NCBI GenBank assembly: GCA_038212215.1
Contig: JBBQUT010000046.1
Span: 1 to 27,084 of the forward strand
Length of the DNA: 27,084 bases
Source: JALZAI01 sp038212215
Lineage (GTDB): Bacteria; Actinomycetota; Actinomycetes; Mycobacteriales; Jatrophihabitantaceae
Direction of reading: 5' to 3'
Below the pieces are notes generated by a model that saw only the letters and a program-made list of their open reading frames with translations, searched no databases and was not told the origin of the DNA. Every line of letters begins with the position of its first letter. Position 1 is the stretch's first letter. Positions 7,819-17,800 of this stretch are shown here, piece after piece. The translations under genes were made by a program, and so were the position numbers.

Positions 7819-8060
7819 CAAGCACCATAGCCCGACGCCGCCAGAATGTCTGCTGACGCGGGGAGTAGCGGCGTCGGACCAAGTTCCGGCGCCTTGTACA
7901 TCGTTAAGGTGAAGTCGCCGACCACGTTGTGGGCTGAGCCGTTGACGCCGTAGGCACCAATCCCGTTCGGACCGAGGACGTGATGTGGCCCGGTGACCGT
8001 CACGGTGTTCGTCGAACTGTCGTAGTCCACGCTCGAGACCTGCTCGAAGCCTGAGTTCGA
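7818..8060 (-). pseudogene. C-terminal fragment of an unrecognised, probably secreted protein
   Basis: The minus-strand frame contains a beta-strand-like stretch: VDYDSSTNTVTVTGPHHV, then a Gly/Asn-rich turn and GDFTLTMYKAPELG. It ends with TGA overlapping the DUF2061 start. The first 45 or so residues that could be read further upstream are Arg-rich and look out of frame, so the beginning of the gene seems lost near 8060. No family was recognised; the composition suits an extracellular domain. It is called a fragment because there is neither a signal peptide nor a credible start. Confidence 0.5.
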
Positions 8061-8215
8061 GTCGCGACGCGAGCCCCGCCATCCCGGCGCGCAAACCTCG
8101 CTGTTCCCGACGGGACGAGCGGACCCAATCAGGAGTCGCAAAGCGCTCCAAGGCCGCGCTCGTCCCAGAACCAGCATGAACTCCACCCGAAGGCCTTGAC
8201 AACCGTTAGGAACTC

Positions 8216-8506
8216 AACGGCGCCTGTTACCGGTCCGGCCTCTGGCACCGGGCATGCGCCGCGCCCAACACCATCGTCAAAAAGACACGGCCGCGCCGAC
8301 CCCAGACTAACGGCAAGGTCGAGCGTTACCACCGGATCCTGCTCGAGGAATGGGCCTACATCCGCCCGTGGCTCTCCGAAGCCGAACGCGCCGCCGGCTA
8401 CACCGGGTTCATCCACTTCTACAATCACCACCGACCCCACGGCGCGCTCGGCTGGGCAACCCCCGCCAGCACCCTCAGGGACAACCTCCCCGCGGAGCAC
8501 AACTAG
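8216..8506 (+). mobile_element. IS481-type transposase, 3' fragment
   Basis: The frame from 8216 to the TAG at 8504-8506 encodes 96 residues of the C-terminal part of an rve/DDE transposase. Diagnostic strings are NGACYRSGLW, TRPRRPQTNGKVERYHR (the region carrying the last catalytic Glu) and FIHFYNHHRPHGALGW. An in-frame stop just upstream and the sudden loss of similarity (only NGAC of the usual DNG motif remains) show that the first two thirds, including the helix-turn-helix domain, are gone. It cannot encode an active transposase. No terminal inverted repeat was identified. Confidence 0.85.
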
Positions 8507-8727
8507 CACCACGCCGAGCAACGTGAAGAACCGGGCCTGCGGGGCCAGTCGAGCACGCCATGATCCACCAGCACGTCCCGAATCAGCACGTGCGCGGCCT
8601 TACGTCCTGTAGTGCCGTGCGCGCTCTCCGTACTCTGCAGAGTGCCGACCGTTCTTCATTTCGCTCTTCCCCTGGCCACTCGCATCAACACCCAACCCCG
8701 TCCCACACGACTACTACACCTAGCTCA

Positions 8728-10662
8728 TTACCGCGACCGAGCAGGGAGCTGAGGACCAAGCCAACGCCACACCTTCTGTGCTCCTTCGGGGGTGAGGTGG
8801 ACGCCATCTGGGCGCATCTGCGTACCGTCGATTTTGCGTTGGTCGTGGCCGTCGGGGCAGATGTATCCGCCGTAGTCGATGAACTTCACGGCCGAACCGG
8901 CCCGCGCCGCCGCCTCCGCGAACACGCGATTGATCCATGCAATATCGTTCGACTTCGGCGGAGGTTCGGATCGGCCCGGTTGAGTGCTGAGGCAGGGAAC
9001 GCTCAGGAGGGCGACCCGTCCGCCGCGAGAGGTCAAGATCCGGAGCCCTGTGTTGAGTTGATCGAGCAGGTGATGCGCGTATCGGGCAGAACCGACGGGG
9101 TATTTCCGGCCCTCGATCGTGCGGTCATGCAACTCCCAGATGCCCAAGACAGCGACCGTCGTGTCCGGGTCAACTTCATTGATCGAACGCTGCCAGAGGC
9201 CGAACACATCGCGACACCTCGCAGCGTCCGGGATCGGGACGCCACAGCCGAGAAGCGTACCGGCGCGCATCTCCGCTGGTCTCCCAATGATGCCTTGCTT
9301 GTACCCTTCAGCGAGAGTGAGCCCGACAGAGTCGCCGACGACGAGCAATCTCTCCGGAGAGCCTCGCCCACTCTCAGCGAGCCGAGAAGCAGTCTGGGCG
9401 GCGGCGAGGTGTTGGTCGGGGTTGGGTTGGACGGGGATGATCGCCAGGGTGAGCACGGCGACGGCGGCGAGCGCGGCGACGCTGGCGATGACTGCTTCGC
9501 GTACCGGCCAGCGTCGTTGCCGGATGGGCAGCTCGACGAGCTCGAACGACGCGATCGCGATCAGTAACGTCACCGCGACTCGCACGATGAACAACGACGC
9601 GCCGGAGAAGCCGGTGCGGTTCTCGTCCAGGAACACCAGGACCGGCCAGTGCCAGAGGTAGACGCCGTAGGAGATCCGGCCGAGCTCCGGTAGCGGCGGC
9701 AACGACAACACGGTCTTGGTCCAGCCTCGGGCCGGTCCGGCGGCGCCCCCGATCATCAGGACCGAGAACACGGCCATCAACCCCAAGCCACCCCGATACA
9801 TCCACAGGTCCGCGGAGTCGACCAGGCCGAACATGGCGACGCAGCCGGCCAGGCCCGCCAGCCCGACCAGATCCCATCGCCGCTGCACCTCCTCGGAGAA
9901 CGACCGGCCGTGGAACGCCATCGCCAGCGCGGCGCCGATCAGCAACGTCTGGGCCCGGGTATCGGTCCCGTAATAGACCCGGTTCACGTTCGTGTCGTCG
10001 ACCAACACCGCCATCAACAGCATCGACGCGGCCGCGAGGCCCAACGTGATGCCCAGCCACATGCGCCGAGCCCGCGCCACCGGGGGACCCAACCACCCCA
10101 ACAGGCCGATCACCACCAACGGCCAGACCAGATACCACTGCTCCTCGATCGCCAACGACCACAGGTGACTCACCGGCGACGGCGCTGAGAACTGGTCGAA
10201 ATAGCTCGCTCCGCTGAAGATGAACCGCCAGTTCGCCACGTAGAGCAACGACGCCAACGTGTCGTCGCGCAGCTTCACCAGCTGCGTCTGGTCCGCGAAG
10301 AACTGCCCGTAGAGCGCCACCACGGCCAGCACCAAGAACACCGCCGGCAACAACCGGCGCGCCCGGCGCCCATAGAACGCCCCGACCCCCACCCGCCCCG
10401 ACCCCACGAACTCCCGCAACAACAACGTCGTGATCAAGAACCCGCTCAGGGCCAGAAACACATCGACGCCCAAAAACCCGCCGCCCGCCGCCAACCAGCC
10501 GAAGTGGAACAACACCACCCCAGCCACCGCGACTGCCCGCACCCCGTCCAACGCAGGCTGATACGGGTACCGCTCCGGCTGATCCACCACCCCCGCCCGC
10601 TCCCGCCCCGACCCAACCACAGACGCAGGCGCGGAACCTCCCAAACCGTCCTCCGCTACCAT
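8728..10662 (-). CDS. Acyltransferase-3 / SGNH two-domain O-acyltransferase
   Basis: The protein (644 residues) combines an acyltransferase-3 membrane domain (residues 35-410) with an extracytoplasmic SGNH esterase-like domain (about 435-644). Visible motifs are the R-x10-H signature (R42, H53), FLALSGFLITTLL, RRARRLLPA, HLWSLAIEEQWYLVWP (166-181) and SYGVYLWHWP. The second domain has GDSVGLTL with nucleophile Ser445 and DGVHLTPEG with D619/H622. Such proteins (OafA, peptidoglycan OatA) move an acyl group across the membrane and place it on a sugar. The ATG at 10662 is favoured over an in-frame ATG at 10755 because a GGTGGGG stretch precedes it and the extra residues resemble no family member. 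It is flanked on both sides by transposase fragments. Confidence 0.92.
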   Translation of the reverse strand: MVAEDGLGGSAPASVVGSGRERAGVVDQPERYPYQPALDGVRAVAVAGVVLFHFGWLAAGGGFLGVDVFLALSGFLITTLLLREFVGSGRVGVGAFYGRRARRLLPAVFLVLAVVALYGQFFADQTQLVKLRDDTLASLLYVANWRFIFSGASYFDQFSAPSPVSHLWSLAIEEQWYLVWPLVVIGLLGWLGPPVARARRMWLGITLGLAAASMLLMAVLVDDTNVNRVYYGTDTRAQTLLIGAALAMAFHGRSFSEEVQRRWDLVGLAGLAGCVAMFGLVDSADLWMYRGGLGLMAVFSVLMIGGAAGPARGWTKTVLSLPPLPELGRISYGVYLWHWPVLVFLDENRTGFSGASLFIVRVAVTLLIAIASFELVELPIRQRRWPVREAVIASVAALAAVAVLTLAIIPVQPNPDQHLAAAQTASRLAESGRGSPERLLVVGDSVGLTLAEGYKQGIIGRPAEMRAGTLLGCGVPIPDAARCRDVFGLWQRSINEVDPDTTVAVLGIWELHDRTIEGRKYPVGSARYAHHLLDQLNTGLRILTSRGGRVALLSVPCLSTQPGRSEPPPKSNDIAWINRVFAEAAARAGSAVKFIDYGGYICPDGHDQRKIDGTQMRPDGVHLTPEGAQKVWRWLGPQLPARSR

Positions 10663-10949
10663 CACCCCACCATCCACGAACGGCCCCAACAGGCCCACAA
10701 ACACGCTGCGCCGGTCGACGCACACGGGACGAAACGGATGGAGCCTATGCCCCATGCCCCATCACAAACGGCGCGGCCGCAGCTTGAGGGGCGCTCCGGT
10801 CCGACAGGAGACGAGTACACCCGGCTAACCCCGATCGTTCACGAGGCTGACGAGGTTGTTGGTCGCCCAGCGCGACAGGAGCCCCTCTCGTGAGGCATTC
10901 TCGGTGTTGCGAAGCAACGAGAAGGCCGACGAGAAAGGGCACCTGACAA

Positions 10950-11442
10950 GTGAACGGTAACAGCACGTTGGCAGTGGGAGTCGAGGCGGGCGACCGGCAA
11001 GTCGTCGCGCATGTGGGGTTGCACGCGTTGGGTTCGTTGGCGGACCGGCTGGGCCTCGGTCGGCGCTTCTCGGAACAGATCGGCTGGGCGGGTGAACGCG
11101 CCCCGGTCTTGACCGCGGCACGGTGCTCACCCTGAAGATGTTGATGCTCGCGGGTAGCGGCGAGTCCTGCGCGGACATTGAACATCTCCGTTCCCAGGGC
11201 CGCCTGTTCGGGCCGGTCGCATCGGACTCGACCGTGTATCACACGATCCCGGCACTCGACGCGCCGACACTTGAACGGTTGCGTGACGCGACTGCCGCGA
11301 CACGCGCACAGGTGTGGGCACGCACAGCTGCGACGACGAGCAATGCTCCGGTCGTGTGGGACATCGACGCGTCGCTCGTCGAAATCCACTCCGAGCACAA
11401 GACCGGGACCGCACCGCATTTCAAGGGCGGGTTCGGGTTCCA
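10950..11442 (+). mobile_element. IS1380-family transposase, frameshifted 5' fragment
   Basis: From a GTG at 10950 the frame encodes the start of an IS1380-type transposase (HALGSLADRLGLGRRFSEQI). The frame is lost near 11108 by a one-base deletion; the same protein continues in the next frame as DRGTVLTLKMLMLAG, CADIEHLRSQGRLFGPVASD and WDIDASLVEIHSEHKTGTAP, ending at FKGGFGFHP near 11442. The rest of the DDE domain is missing. The frame then passes directly into a methyltransferase remnant. The element is dead and its right end is not present, so it was truncated by later recombination. Confidence 0.85.
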
Positions 11443-11672
11443 TCCGAGGAACCGTCCCGGCGTGGCCCTGTTCCCTGTGCACGTCGGCCCGACGCTCCGC
11501 TTTGTCAAGGCTCGGCCCGGTCTCCGGGTCGACCGGGCCGAGCCGCGCTACTGGTCGTGAGCGTCGTTCCTTATGAGAGTGCCTGTCGCTCGCGAGCTGC
11601 TCTGCTGGAACTGCGTGACCCACATGAGGAGGGTCGGCCACAAACCACCCTCCAGCGCGATCGTTGGCGAGT
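11443..11672 (+). pseudogene. Methyltransferase 3' remnant (paralogue of 4943-5722)
   Basis: Directly after the IS1380 fragment the same frame encodes a tail matching the methyltransferase at 4943-5722 from about residue 192. RNRPGVALFPVHVGPTLRFV aligns with KNLPFQKLWPTYIGRILKFV, and ARPGLRVDRAEPRYWS aligns with ERPRLRLLDAFPRYYPS. An in-frame TGA (11558-11560) interrupts it. Past that stop the alignment continues in frame: RVPVARELLCWNCV against RVPGLREVATWNCV. The frame finally ends at about 11672. The SAM-binding half is absent. It is a decayed relic of a second copy of this methyltransferase family. Confidence 0.8.
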
Positions 11673-11761
11673 GATTTCGGCAGGAACCGCCGTTCCCCAG
11701 ATGAGGCAACGCGAACATGGTCGGATCGACCGACCCGGGTGAATGGGAACGCCGGGACTCG

Positions 11762-12343
11762 CTAGAGGGTCGTCCGGGCGCTCCGACGCCGGGCGCCTAC
11801 GACCAGGCCAGCGCCCATCACCATCAAGGCCGCTACGATCCCGAGGAGCATCCCGGTACCGCCGTTGCCCGTGAATGGGAGACCCGTACCCGTTTCCGTA
11901 CCCGTACCCGTACCCGTAGCGTTGCCACCGCTGGTGGCGTTGTTGCCGAGCACCTGCACGCCACCGATCGTCACTGGGTAGCTCAAGACCTGCTTGCCAC
12001 TGAAAACGTTGGTCCCTGAAACCTTGATCGTGTGCTCACCGAGCGGGCAGTCGGACGGGATCGCGACGGTCGCGGTGAAGGTCGCGCCGGTTGCCGTGAA
12101 GGTCCCGAGGGAACTCGGGCTGCAATCGATCGTGACGTTCACCTGGCTGTTGGGCAGGAAGCAGTCTCCCACCGCACTGACGGTCACGTTCTGACCGGGT
12201 GCGGGAGTTGATGTCGAGATCGATTGCTGGCAGCCCTTGTAGTCTGCGCCGGCTGCCGGCGCGTACGCGACAATCGAGAGAGCAGGAGTAAACAAGAGCA
12301 CCGCGCCCAGGACTCCGTGGCGAAAACGCCGATTACGCCTCAA
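11762..12343 (-). CDS. LPxTG-type (LPFTG) cell-wall-anchored surface protein
   Basis: The 193-residue protein has a Sec signal peptide (cleavage likely after about residue 33). A compact domain with paired cysteines follows (CQQS, GDCFLP, IDCSPS, SDCPLG) that resembles an Ig-like or filamin-type fold. Then come a Thr-Gly repeat linker and a sorting signal: LPFTG (155-159), one membrane helix and ARRRSARTTL. A class-E-like sortase would join it to the envelope; no sortase gene is visible here. The start is a TTG at 12343 with GGGAG five bases upstream. It follows the GT-C-like gene by 88 bp on the same strand, so it may be cotranscribed. Function is unknown; an adhesin or scaffold is a guess. 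Confidence 0.85.
   Translation of the reverse strand: MRRNRRFRHGVLGAVLLFTPALSIVAYAPAAGADYKGCQQSISTSTPAPGQNVTVSAVGDCFLPNSQVNVTIDCSPSSLGTFTATGATFTATVAIPSDCPLGEHTIKVSGTNVFSGKQVLSYPVTIGGVQVLGNNATSGGNATGTGTGTETGTGLPFTGNGGTGMLLGIVAALMVMGAGLVVGARRRSARTTL
11883..11918. repeat. Hexanucleotide tandem repeat within the LPFTG protein gene
   Basis: Six consecutive hexamers based on CCCGTA occupy this stretch; four are perfect and two carry one or two changes. On the coding (minus) strand they encode the alternating Thr-Gly linker just before LPFTG. Because the unit is six bases, slippage would change linker length by two residues without shifting the frame. Confidence 0.8.
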
Positions 12344-12431
12344 GGCATCTCCCGAATTCCTCGTCCTAAATAAGTGTGTTTGACGCTACTGGATCGCGTT
12401 GACGAGTGCAAGGCTGCGGACAGCGCGACCG

Positions 12432-14381
12432 CTACTCGGGCCCCTGGCGGTCGGGCAGCACCAGCACCGGTGGCGCAATCGACGGGGCTCCGTTCAGGTC
12501 GCTCGCGCGTTTCCACCGACGGCGCGCAAGCAACCAGCCGACGGCGGCCATCGTCAAAGCATCGCCAGCGAGCACCACGACGGTGGGCCAATACCATACC
12601 GGCCCACTACCAGCTGGCAGGCGAAGGAGCCCGTCGCGGGTGGCGTGTGCTGGCTCCCAGCCTCGCATCCACCCGTACGCCGCGGGTCGGAACCACGTTG
12701 CGGCTCCCGACGCGTCGAGGTCGCCGAACGGCTCGGTGACGCTGCGCAGACTCACGGTCCCACCGGTGTCGTCCAAGACGGGTCCCCGCCAGGCGCGCAC
12801 CCGCCACAGGTCGAGGGTCGAGCCCGATACCGTGCGCTCCAGGCCCGGGTCACGCGCGATCTCTCGATAGTCCTGCCAGTCGACCTCGTGCAGGACGACT
12901 ATCCAGCGAACGCCGAGACGGGCGAGGTCCCTCGACACTCGATCCCCGGCGCGTATCCGACGCAGGATCTTGCGGACGGCTGGCTCCCGCGGGTCGGCGT
13001 GCTCCGGCTGTGAGACGAACCCGGGATCGGACGACGAAAGGACATCCCCGCCGAAGTAGATGGGTACAGGATTGAAGACGTTGCGACCGCGGGCTAGCTG
13101 GATGTCCATGTACTGATGCCAGGGCAGCGCGAGAGTGGTACCCGGGTGGCGGGTGACTGTCTCCCGAGCGCGGCTCCACTCAGGTGGAAACGACACGGGA
13201 GCGAGTCGGGCGTCGATGCCGAGCAGACCGGGGCCTGCGAGCACGAGCGCGATTGCGAGTGGGAGGGTCGGCAGCAGGCCTTCGAACATCCCGGGCCGTA
13301 GGCGCGCGATCCGGGCGGCTCCGAACGCGGCGGCGGGAGCCATCCACACGAGGTACAGCGCCAGGAAGCGCTGTCCCTCGCGCAGAGGGGCGCCGAGCGG
13401 CGTTGCTGTCACCGCCTCGTAGCCGTCGCGTACCAACGGCATGGCGCTTGCCAGTGTGAGCGCAACTCCGACGGCGGCCGACCACGCCGCCGGGCCGCGC
13501 CATGCCGGCGGGAGGTCGCGGGCACCGACGACCGCGAGTACGCACAGGGCGATCCCGAGGAGCGCGATCACGGTCCCGCCCGTCCCGTTGCCCACCTCCA
13601 AGTGCGGCTGCCAGAAGCCGCGTCCGGCGAGCACGCGCAGGACGCCGCCGACTCCCTGGGCCTCAGTTGCGAAGAACGACGCGTCGGCCACGCGCCCGCT
13701 CTGCGCCAGTACGATCCCCCCCGGGACAAGCCAGGGAAGTTGCGCGACGACGAACGCGCCGAGCACGAGAAGCGCTCGTCTGCCACCCGACGCTCCGAGG
13801 CCGACGATGACGACCGGCAACGCCAGCAGGCCTCCGAAGACGCCAGCACACCCAAGTGCCGCGGACCAAAGGAACGTGCGGCCGGGATCGCGACTCGGCT
13901 GAAGGAGCGTTGGCAACGCCCACGGGAGCATGGCCATCGCGACCACCAGGCCGAGGTGTCCCACGCCAAGCCGTGTGAGCGTGAAGGGACTGAGTGCGTA
14001 GAGGAGGCCGGCCCCCACACGACAGATGCGCGGTGCACCCGCGGCGAGCCTCCATGCCCCCGCGCACGCCCCTGCGACCGCGGCGACCGCCGCGAGCTTC
14101 CATGCCGTCGGCCCACCGATGACCGTTGACATCCAGGCCAGCGCCGCGGTCAGTGGCACGCGCCGCGGCAGTTCCGGACCAAGACCCCAAACCCCTCGCG
14201 GCACGGGGATACGTGGTGTGACGACGAGGTCGAGACTCAACAGCGAGCCGCCGCGCAGCGCGGGTCCGAGCACGGCGAGTCCGGCTCCGACACCGACCGC
14301 CCATGGGAAGGCCGAACGCAAGGCACCGCGGACTGTTCGGACGGAGGTCGCCTCCCGCTTGAGCGCGGTAGCCGTCACCAC
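12432..14381 (-). CDS. Multi-spanning GT-C-like membrane protein with exported C-terminal domain
   Basis: This 649-residue protein has about ten hydrophobic segments over residues 25-410 and an extracytoplasmic domain (about 415-600), then a final membrane helix (about 600-620). The first loop carries SLDLVVTPRIPVPRGVWGLG, where acidic residues of GT-C glycosyltransferases usually lie, and LLYALSPFTLTRL follows. The exported part contains LGVRWIVVLHEVDWQDY and DPGLERTV, closely like LGVRWVLIRNDIAW and DPGLQRVA in the AftD-like neighbour, so the two share an outer module. It probably transfers a sugar from a polyprenyl-phosphate donor outside the membrane (inference). A deleted paralogue lies at 23040-23510. 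The start at 14381 is unsupported by a strong ribosome site. Confidence 0.8.
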   Translation of the reverse strand: MVTATALKREATSVRTVRGALRSAFPWAVGVGAGLAVLGPALRGGSLLSLDLVVTPRIPVPRGVWGLGPELPRRVPLTAALAWMSTVIGGPTAWKLAAVAAVAGACAGAWRLAAGAPRICRVGAGLLYALSPFTLTRLGVGHLGLVVAMAMLPWALPTLLQPSRDPGRTFLWSAALGCAGVFGGLLALPVVIVGLGASGGRRALLVLGAFVVAQLPWLVPGGIVLAQSGRVADASFFATEAQGVGGVLRVLAGRGFWQPHLEVGNGTGGTVIALLGIALCVLAVVGARDLPPAWRGPAAWSAAVGVALTLASAMPLVRDGYEAVTATPLGAPLREGQRFLALYLVWMAPAAAFGAARIARLRPGMFEGLLPTLPLAIALVLAGPGLLGIDARLAPVSFPPEWSRARETVTRHPGTTLALPWHQYMDIQLARGRNVFNPVPIYFGGDVLSSSDPGFVSQPEHADPREPAVRKILRRIRAGDRVSRDLARLGVRWIVVLHEVDWQDYREIARDPGLERTVSGSTLDLWRVRAWRGPVLDDTGGTVSLRSVTEPFGDLDASGAATWFRPAAYGWMRGWEPAHATRDGLLRLPAGSGPVWYWPTVVVLAGDALTMAAVGWLLARRRWKRASDLNGAPSIAPPVLVLPDRQGPE

Positions 14382-14559
14382 GAGGCCATGTCAGCGACTC
14401 GGACGACGCGGAAACTCAAGAGAGACGGCACGGCCGCACCGCGAGTGCCGCGCGTCGCGGTTGTCATCGTGCGAGCTCGTGGAGCATACCGCTCGTCTGT
14501 CTTCACACGGCGCAAAGACCGGCGGGGGGCCGGTATTGGGGTCGGGGGTTCGCGAAACG

Positions 14560-14845
14560 TGGCGAACTCCGTCGCGCCGCCCGACACCAGTGGCAGGGGC
14601 GCCGTGCGCACTGCTGCGGACGGTCCCGAGGAGCCGTCGGCCTCGCATCGTGTACACGCACCACTTCTGTCTCGACCTTCCGAGGGGGAAGCATGCATCG
14701 CGAGCCTACGACCGCGTCCACAGCCGCCTTGCCCACTTGGCTGACAGCATCATCGTCAAAGGGGGCACCCGTCTGGGCGCCGCGGCGGGATCGCGGCACG
14801 CGTCGACTAGCGTTCGGGGGCCGTGGGGCTCCTCCGAGACACGTC
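14560..14845 (+). pseudogene. GT4 glycosyltransferase remnant (paralogue of 23588-24871)
   Basis: The frame encodes CALLRTVPRSRRPRIVYTHH, FCLDL, then YDRVHSRLAHLADSIIV and SRHASTSVRGPWGSSE. These align in order with YLLLMRTFRRAQRPAVVYTHH, FTIDL, YDKLAQRLGRLADRVLV and SRHGPQPIVVPWGVDH of the GT4 enzyme at 23588-24871. Only this middle N-domain stretch (about 95 residues) survives; both the beginning and the nucleotide-sugar-binding C-domain are missing. It sits directly downstream (divergently) of the intact GT-C-like gene and ends just before the AftD-like start. The left limit is approximate. Confidence 0.82.
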
Positions 14846-14867
14846 GTCCCAGTAGCTAGGTCGCCGC

Positions 14868-17800
14868 GTGGTTGAGACCGAACTGGGGTTGAGGCACGAG
14901 GAGCATCAGCCCGACGGGGCTGACCCTCGGGCTGATGCCCACGGTCACGACCCCAGCGAGCACGCGCGGGTCGGTGTCGCAGGGGCGATCCTCGCGGTGG
15001 CCGCAGCCGTTGCCGTGTTGACGAACTCGCCTGGTTGGTATGTCGCCGACGCTCGCTTCGAGCAGTACTGGGCGCCCGGGCAGTTCCTCGCCCGCCACCA
15101 ATGGATGTGGGACGGAGTGCGTGGGCTGGGGCGCCCCGCACCGTTCTTCTCGCCCGTCGTCGGTTCGTTCCTCTTTCTCTTGCACGAGCTTGGCGCGTCG
15201 CCGGCGCTGAGCGAGCGCGCCCTGCACGGTACCTACTTGCTCATCGCTGGCCTCGGCATGGTCCAGGTAATGCGACTCTTTCGACCCCACGTCGGCCCCG
15301 AGCACGTGCTCGCCGCGCTTGTCTTCATGTTCAGCCCGTACACGACGCAGTTCCTCCTACCGTCGGGCCTCTTTCTCCACTACGCGCTCTCGCCCTGGCT
15401 GCTGAGCGCGTTCGTGCTTGGTGTGCGCGGACCCGACCGCTGGAGATGGGCGGCGGTATTCGCGCTGGCGGTCTTTGCCGTCGGCGGCCTGAACACGCCC
15501 GCTCTGGCCTACGCGGCGCTGCCGCTGCTCCCCGCACTCTTGTACCTCGCCATTGTCGAGCGGTCGCTGCACTGGAGGGCGGTCGCCTCATGGGTGAGCC
15601 GGGCGGCGTTACTCACGCTTCTGATCTCGGCAGCGACGCTCGTGTACGTGCGTTCGAACATCGCCGCCGTCGCCGAGAACCTCGCGACGACCGAGCTATC
15701 TACGATCGTGAACCGCTTCTCGTCGTGGTCCGAGACGTGGCGCGGCCTCGGCAATTGGCTCACATACCTGCGCATCTCGACTGGACCGTTTCGCCCCGAG
15801 GCGGGGGCCTACTTCAGCGAGACGTGGGTGATCGTCGCTACATACATCGTCCCGGTCGTGGCGCTCGCAGCGCTCTGGCAGTCACGATGGCGTCCACGCC
15901 TCTTCTTCGCCGCGATCGCAGTCCTCTCCCTGATAGTCATGGTCGGCCTCTACCCGGTCAACCACCTAACCCCGGCTGGGCGTCTGCTGCGGACGGCATA
16001 CGACCACAGCCTGCTGCTCCGGTCGTTCCGGAACACCTACAAGGCAGGTTCCGGGCTGGGGATCGGGATCGCGGGCTTGTTCGCGATCGCCATCGCCGAC
16101 GCGACGAGGTGGCTCGGAAGCGCGTCGTTCCGGTGGATCCGGCCGGTCTGTTTCGGGCTGGCCGCACTCGTGATCGGAGTCGCTTCGTTCCCTTTCTGGA
16201 CGGGCCAGTTGTACTCGCGCGCTGACCGCGTGAAGCAGGTTCCCGGGTACTGGCATACAGCGCTCGATTGGCTCGATGCCCGGCCCGAAGACGGCCGCGT
16301 GCTTGTCCTGCCAGGGTCGACGCGCACCCGCTACCGCTGGGGGTATGTCGGCGACGACATCTTCGACGCGCTGCTTGCACGTCCCCACCTCGTGCGCCAG
16401 TCGCTGTCGCAAGGCACGGCGGAAGCGGCGAACCTCCTCGTCGCTCTCGACGACGCCGCGCTCAGCCACAGCTACACGGCGGGCTCAATAGGGCCGATCG
16501 CCCGGCGCCTCGGGGTCCGCTGGGTTCTGATCCGAAATGACATCGCGTGGGAGACGAGCAACTGGCCCCGGCCGAGCGACTTGGCCGGCGTGCGTGCTGA
16601 CCCTGGTCTCCAGCGCGTCGCGTCGTTCGGTCGGCGCGGCGAAAACGTCACCAACCCTCTCGACAGAAGTGCAACAGCGCTCGGCGAGGCCGAGCTGCCG
16701 CCGGTCGAGGTATATCGGGTGCGCGATGATCGCTCGCCCGTGCAGTTGCGTGCTTCACTGCCCCCTCTGCTCGTCTCGGGTGACGGCGCTGCGTGGCCCA
16801 GGCTTGCGAACGACGGAACTCTCAACACCGTCGGCCCCGTGCGCTACACGGCCGCTCTCTCGGGGGCCGAGCTGCGCAGCCTTGTCGCGCACCACGCGCC
16901 GATCGTGATCACCGACACGAACCGTCGACGCGTCACGCAAGTCACCACCAGCCGCAACGTCATCTCACACACCCTGGCTGTGGGCGAACGCCTTCAACGA
17001 GAACCTCGAGGCCTGTTCCACCGTGCGGGCAGTGAGACCGTCGCGACCTTCCCAGACGCTCGGCGCATCACGGCGTCTCGCTACGGAAGCCCGTTCGCCC
17101 CCTACCAGACCTGGGTGCGGCCCTCGAACGCGTTTGACGGCGACCCCGACACTGCGTGGCTCGTCGGAGGACTCGGCGTAACCGGCGAGTGGGTGCGCGT
17201 CGACTTCAAGCGGCCCGTCCGGCTCGACCATGTCGACATCAGCCGCGCCGCTACGGGCGCGCGAAGGGTCACGCGCGCCACTCTGCGGTTCTCGAACGGC
17301 ACCGAGGTCCCGGCCGCGTTCCACGGAACCACGGAGACGAAACGCTTCCCAGCTCGCACGACGCGGTCGCTCGAGGTCCGCATCGACGCTGTCCGCGGCG
17401 TCGGACTCGACCCCGTCGGGTTCTCGGACATCTCGGTGCCAACGCTCGATCTCGCGGAGACCATCGCGCTCCCCACCGATCTCGCGCTCGCGGCGGCGCA
17501 TGACCGACAGTTCGCGCGCGAGCTTGCATCGGCGCCGGTGAGGTTCTCGTTCGAGCGCCTGACGGGAGCAGGTCAGGCGGACGCCGAGATCGTCCTGCGC
17601 AGAAGATTCGAAACGAACGGCTCGCGGACCTACGAGTTGAACGGCACGCTGAAGCTCTCAGCCGCCACGCCCGCACGCGTCGTCGAGTCGATCCGGGCCG
17701 GCGCGCTGGACGCCGGTGCTTGCGCCGACAACCTGTTCAAAGTCGACGGGACCTCGGTACCCGTACGGATGGAGGAGCCGGGCGATGGGCTCCTCGGGCG

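Noticed and set aside
8129..8521. Minus-strand 130-codon frame rich in Val/Gly/Glu
   Set aside because: It is the antisense of the IS481-type transposase fragment, whose plus-strand frame is clearly recognisable.
8632..8643. Palindrome ACTCTGCAGAGT
   Set aside because: Twelve bases without a loop, copies or context; chance is enough to explain it.
9374..10723. 449-codon minus-strand frame within the O-acyltransferase gene
   Set aside because: Gly/Arg-rich shadow in another frame; the overlapping frame carries the acyltransferase and SGNH motifs.
14026..14859. 277-codon plus-strand frame as a complete gene
   Set aside because: Its first half is antisense to the GT-C-like gene; only the last part is a real relic of a GT4 gene.
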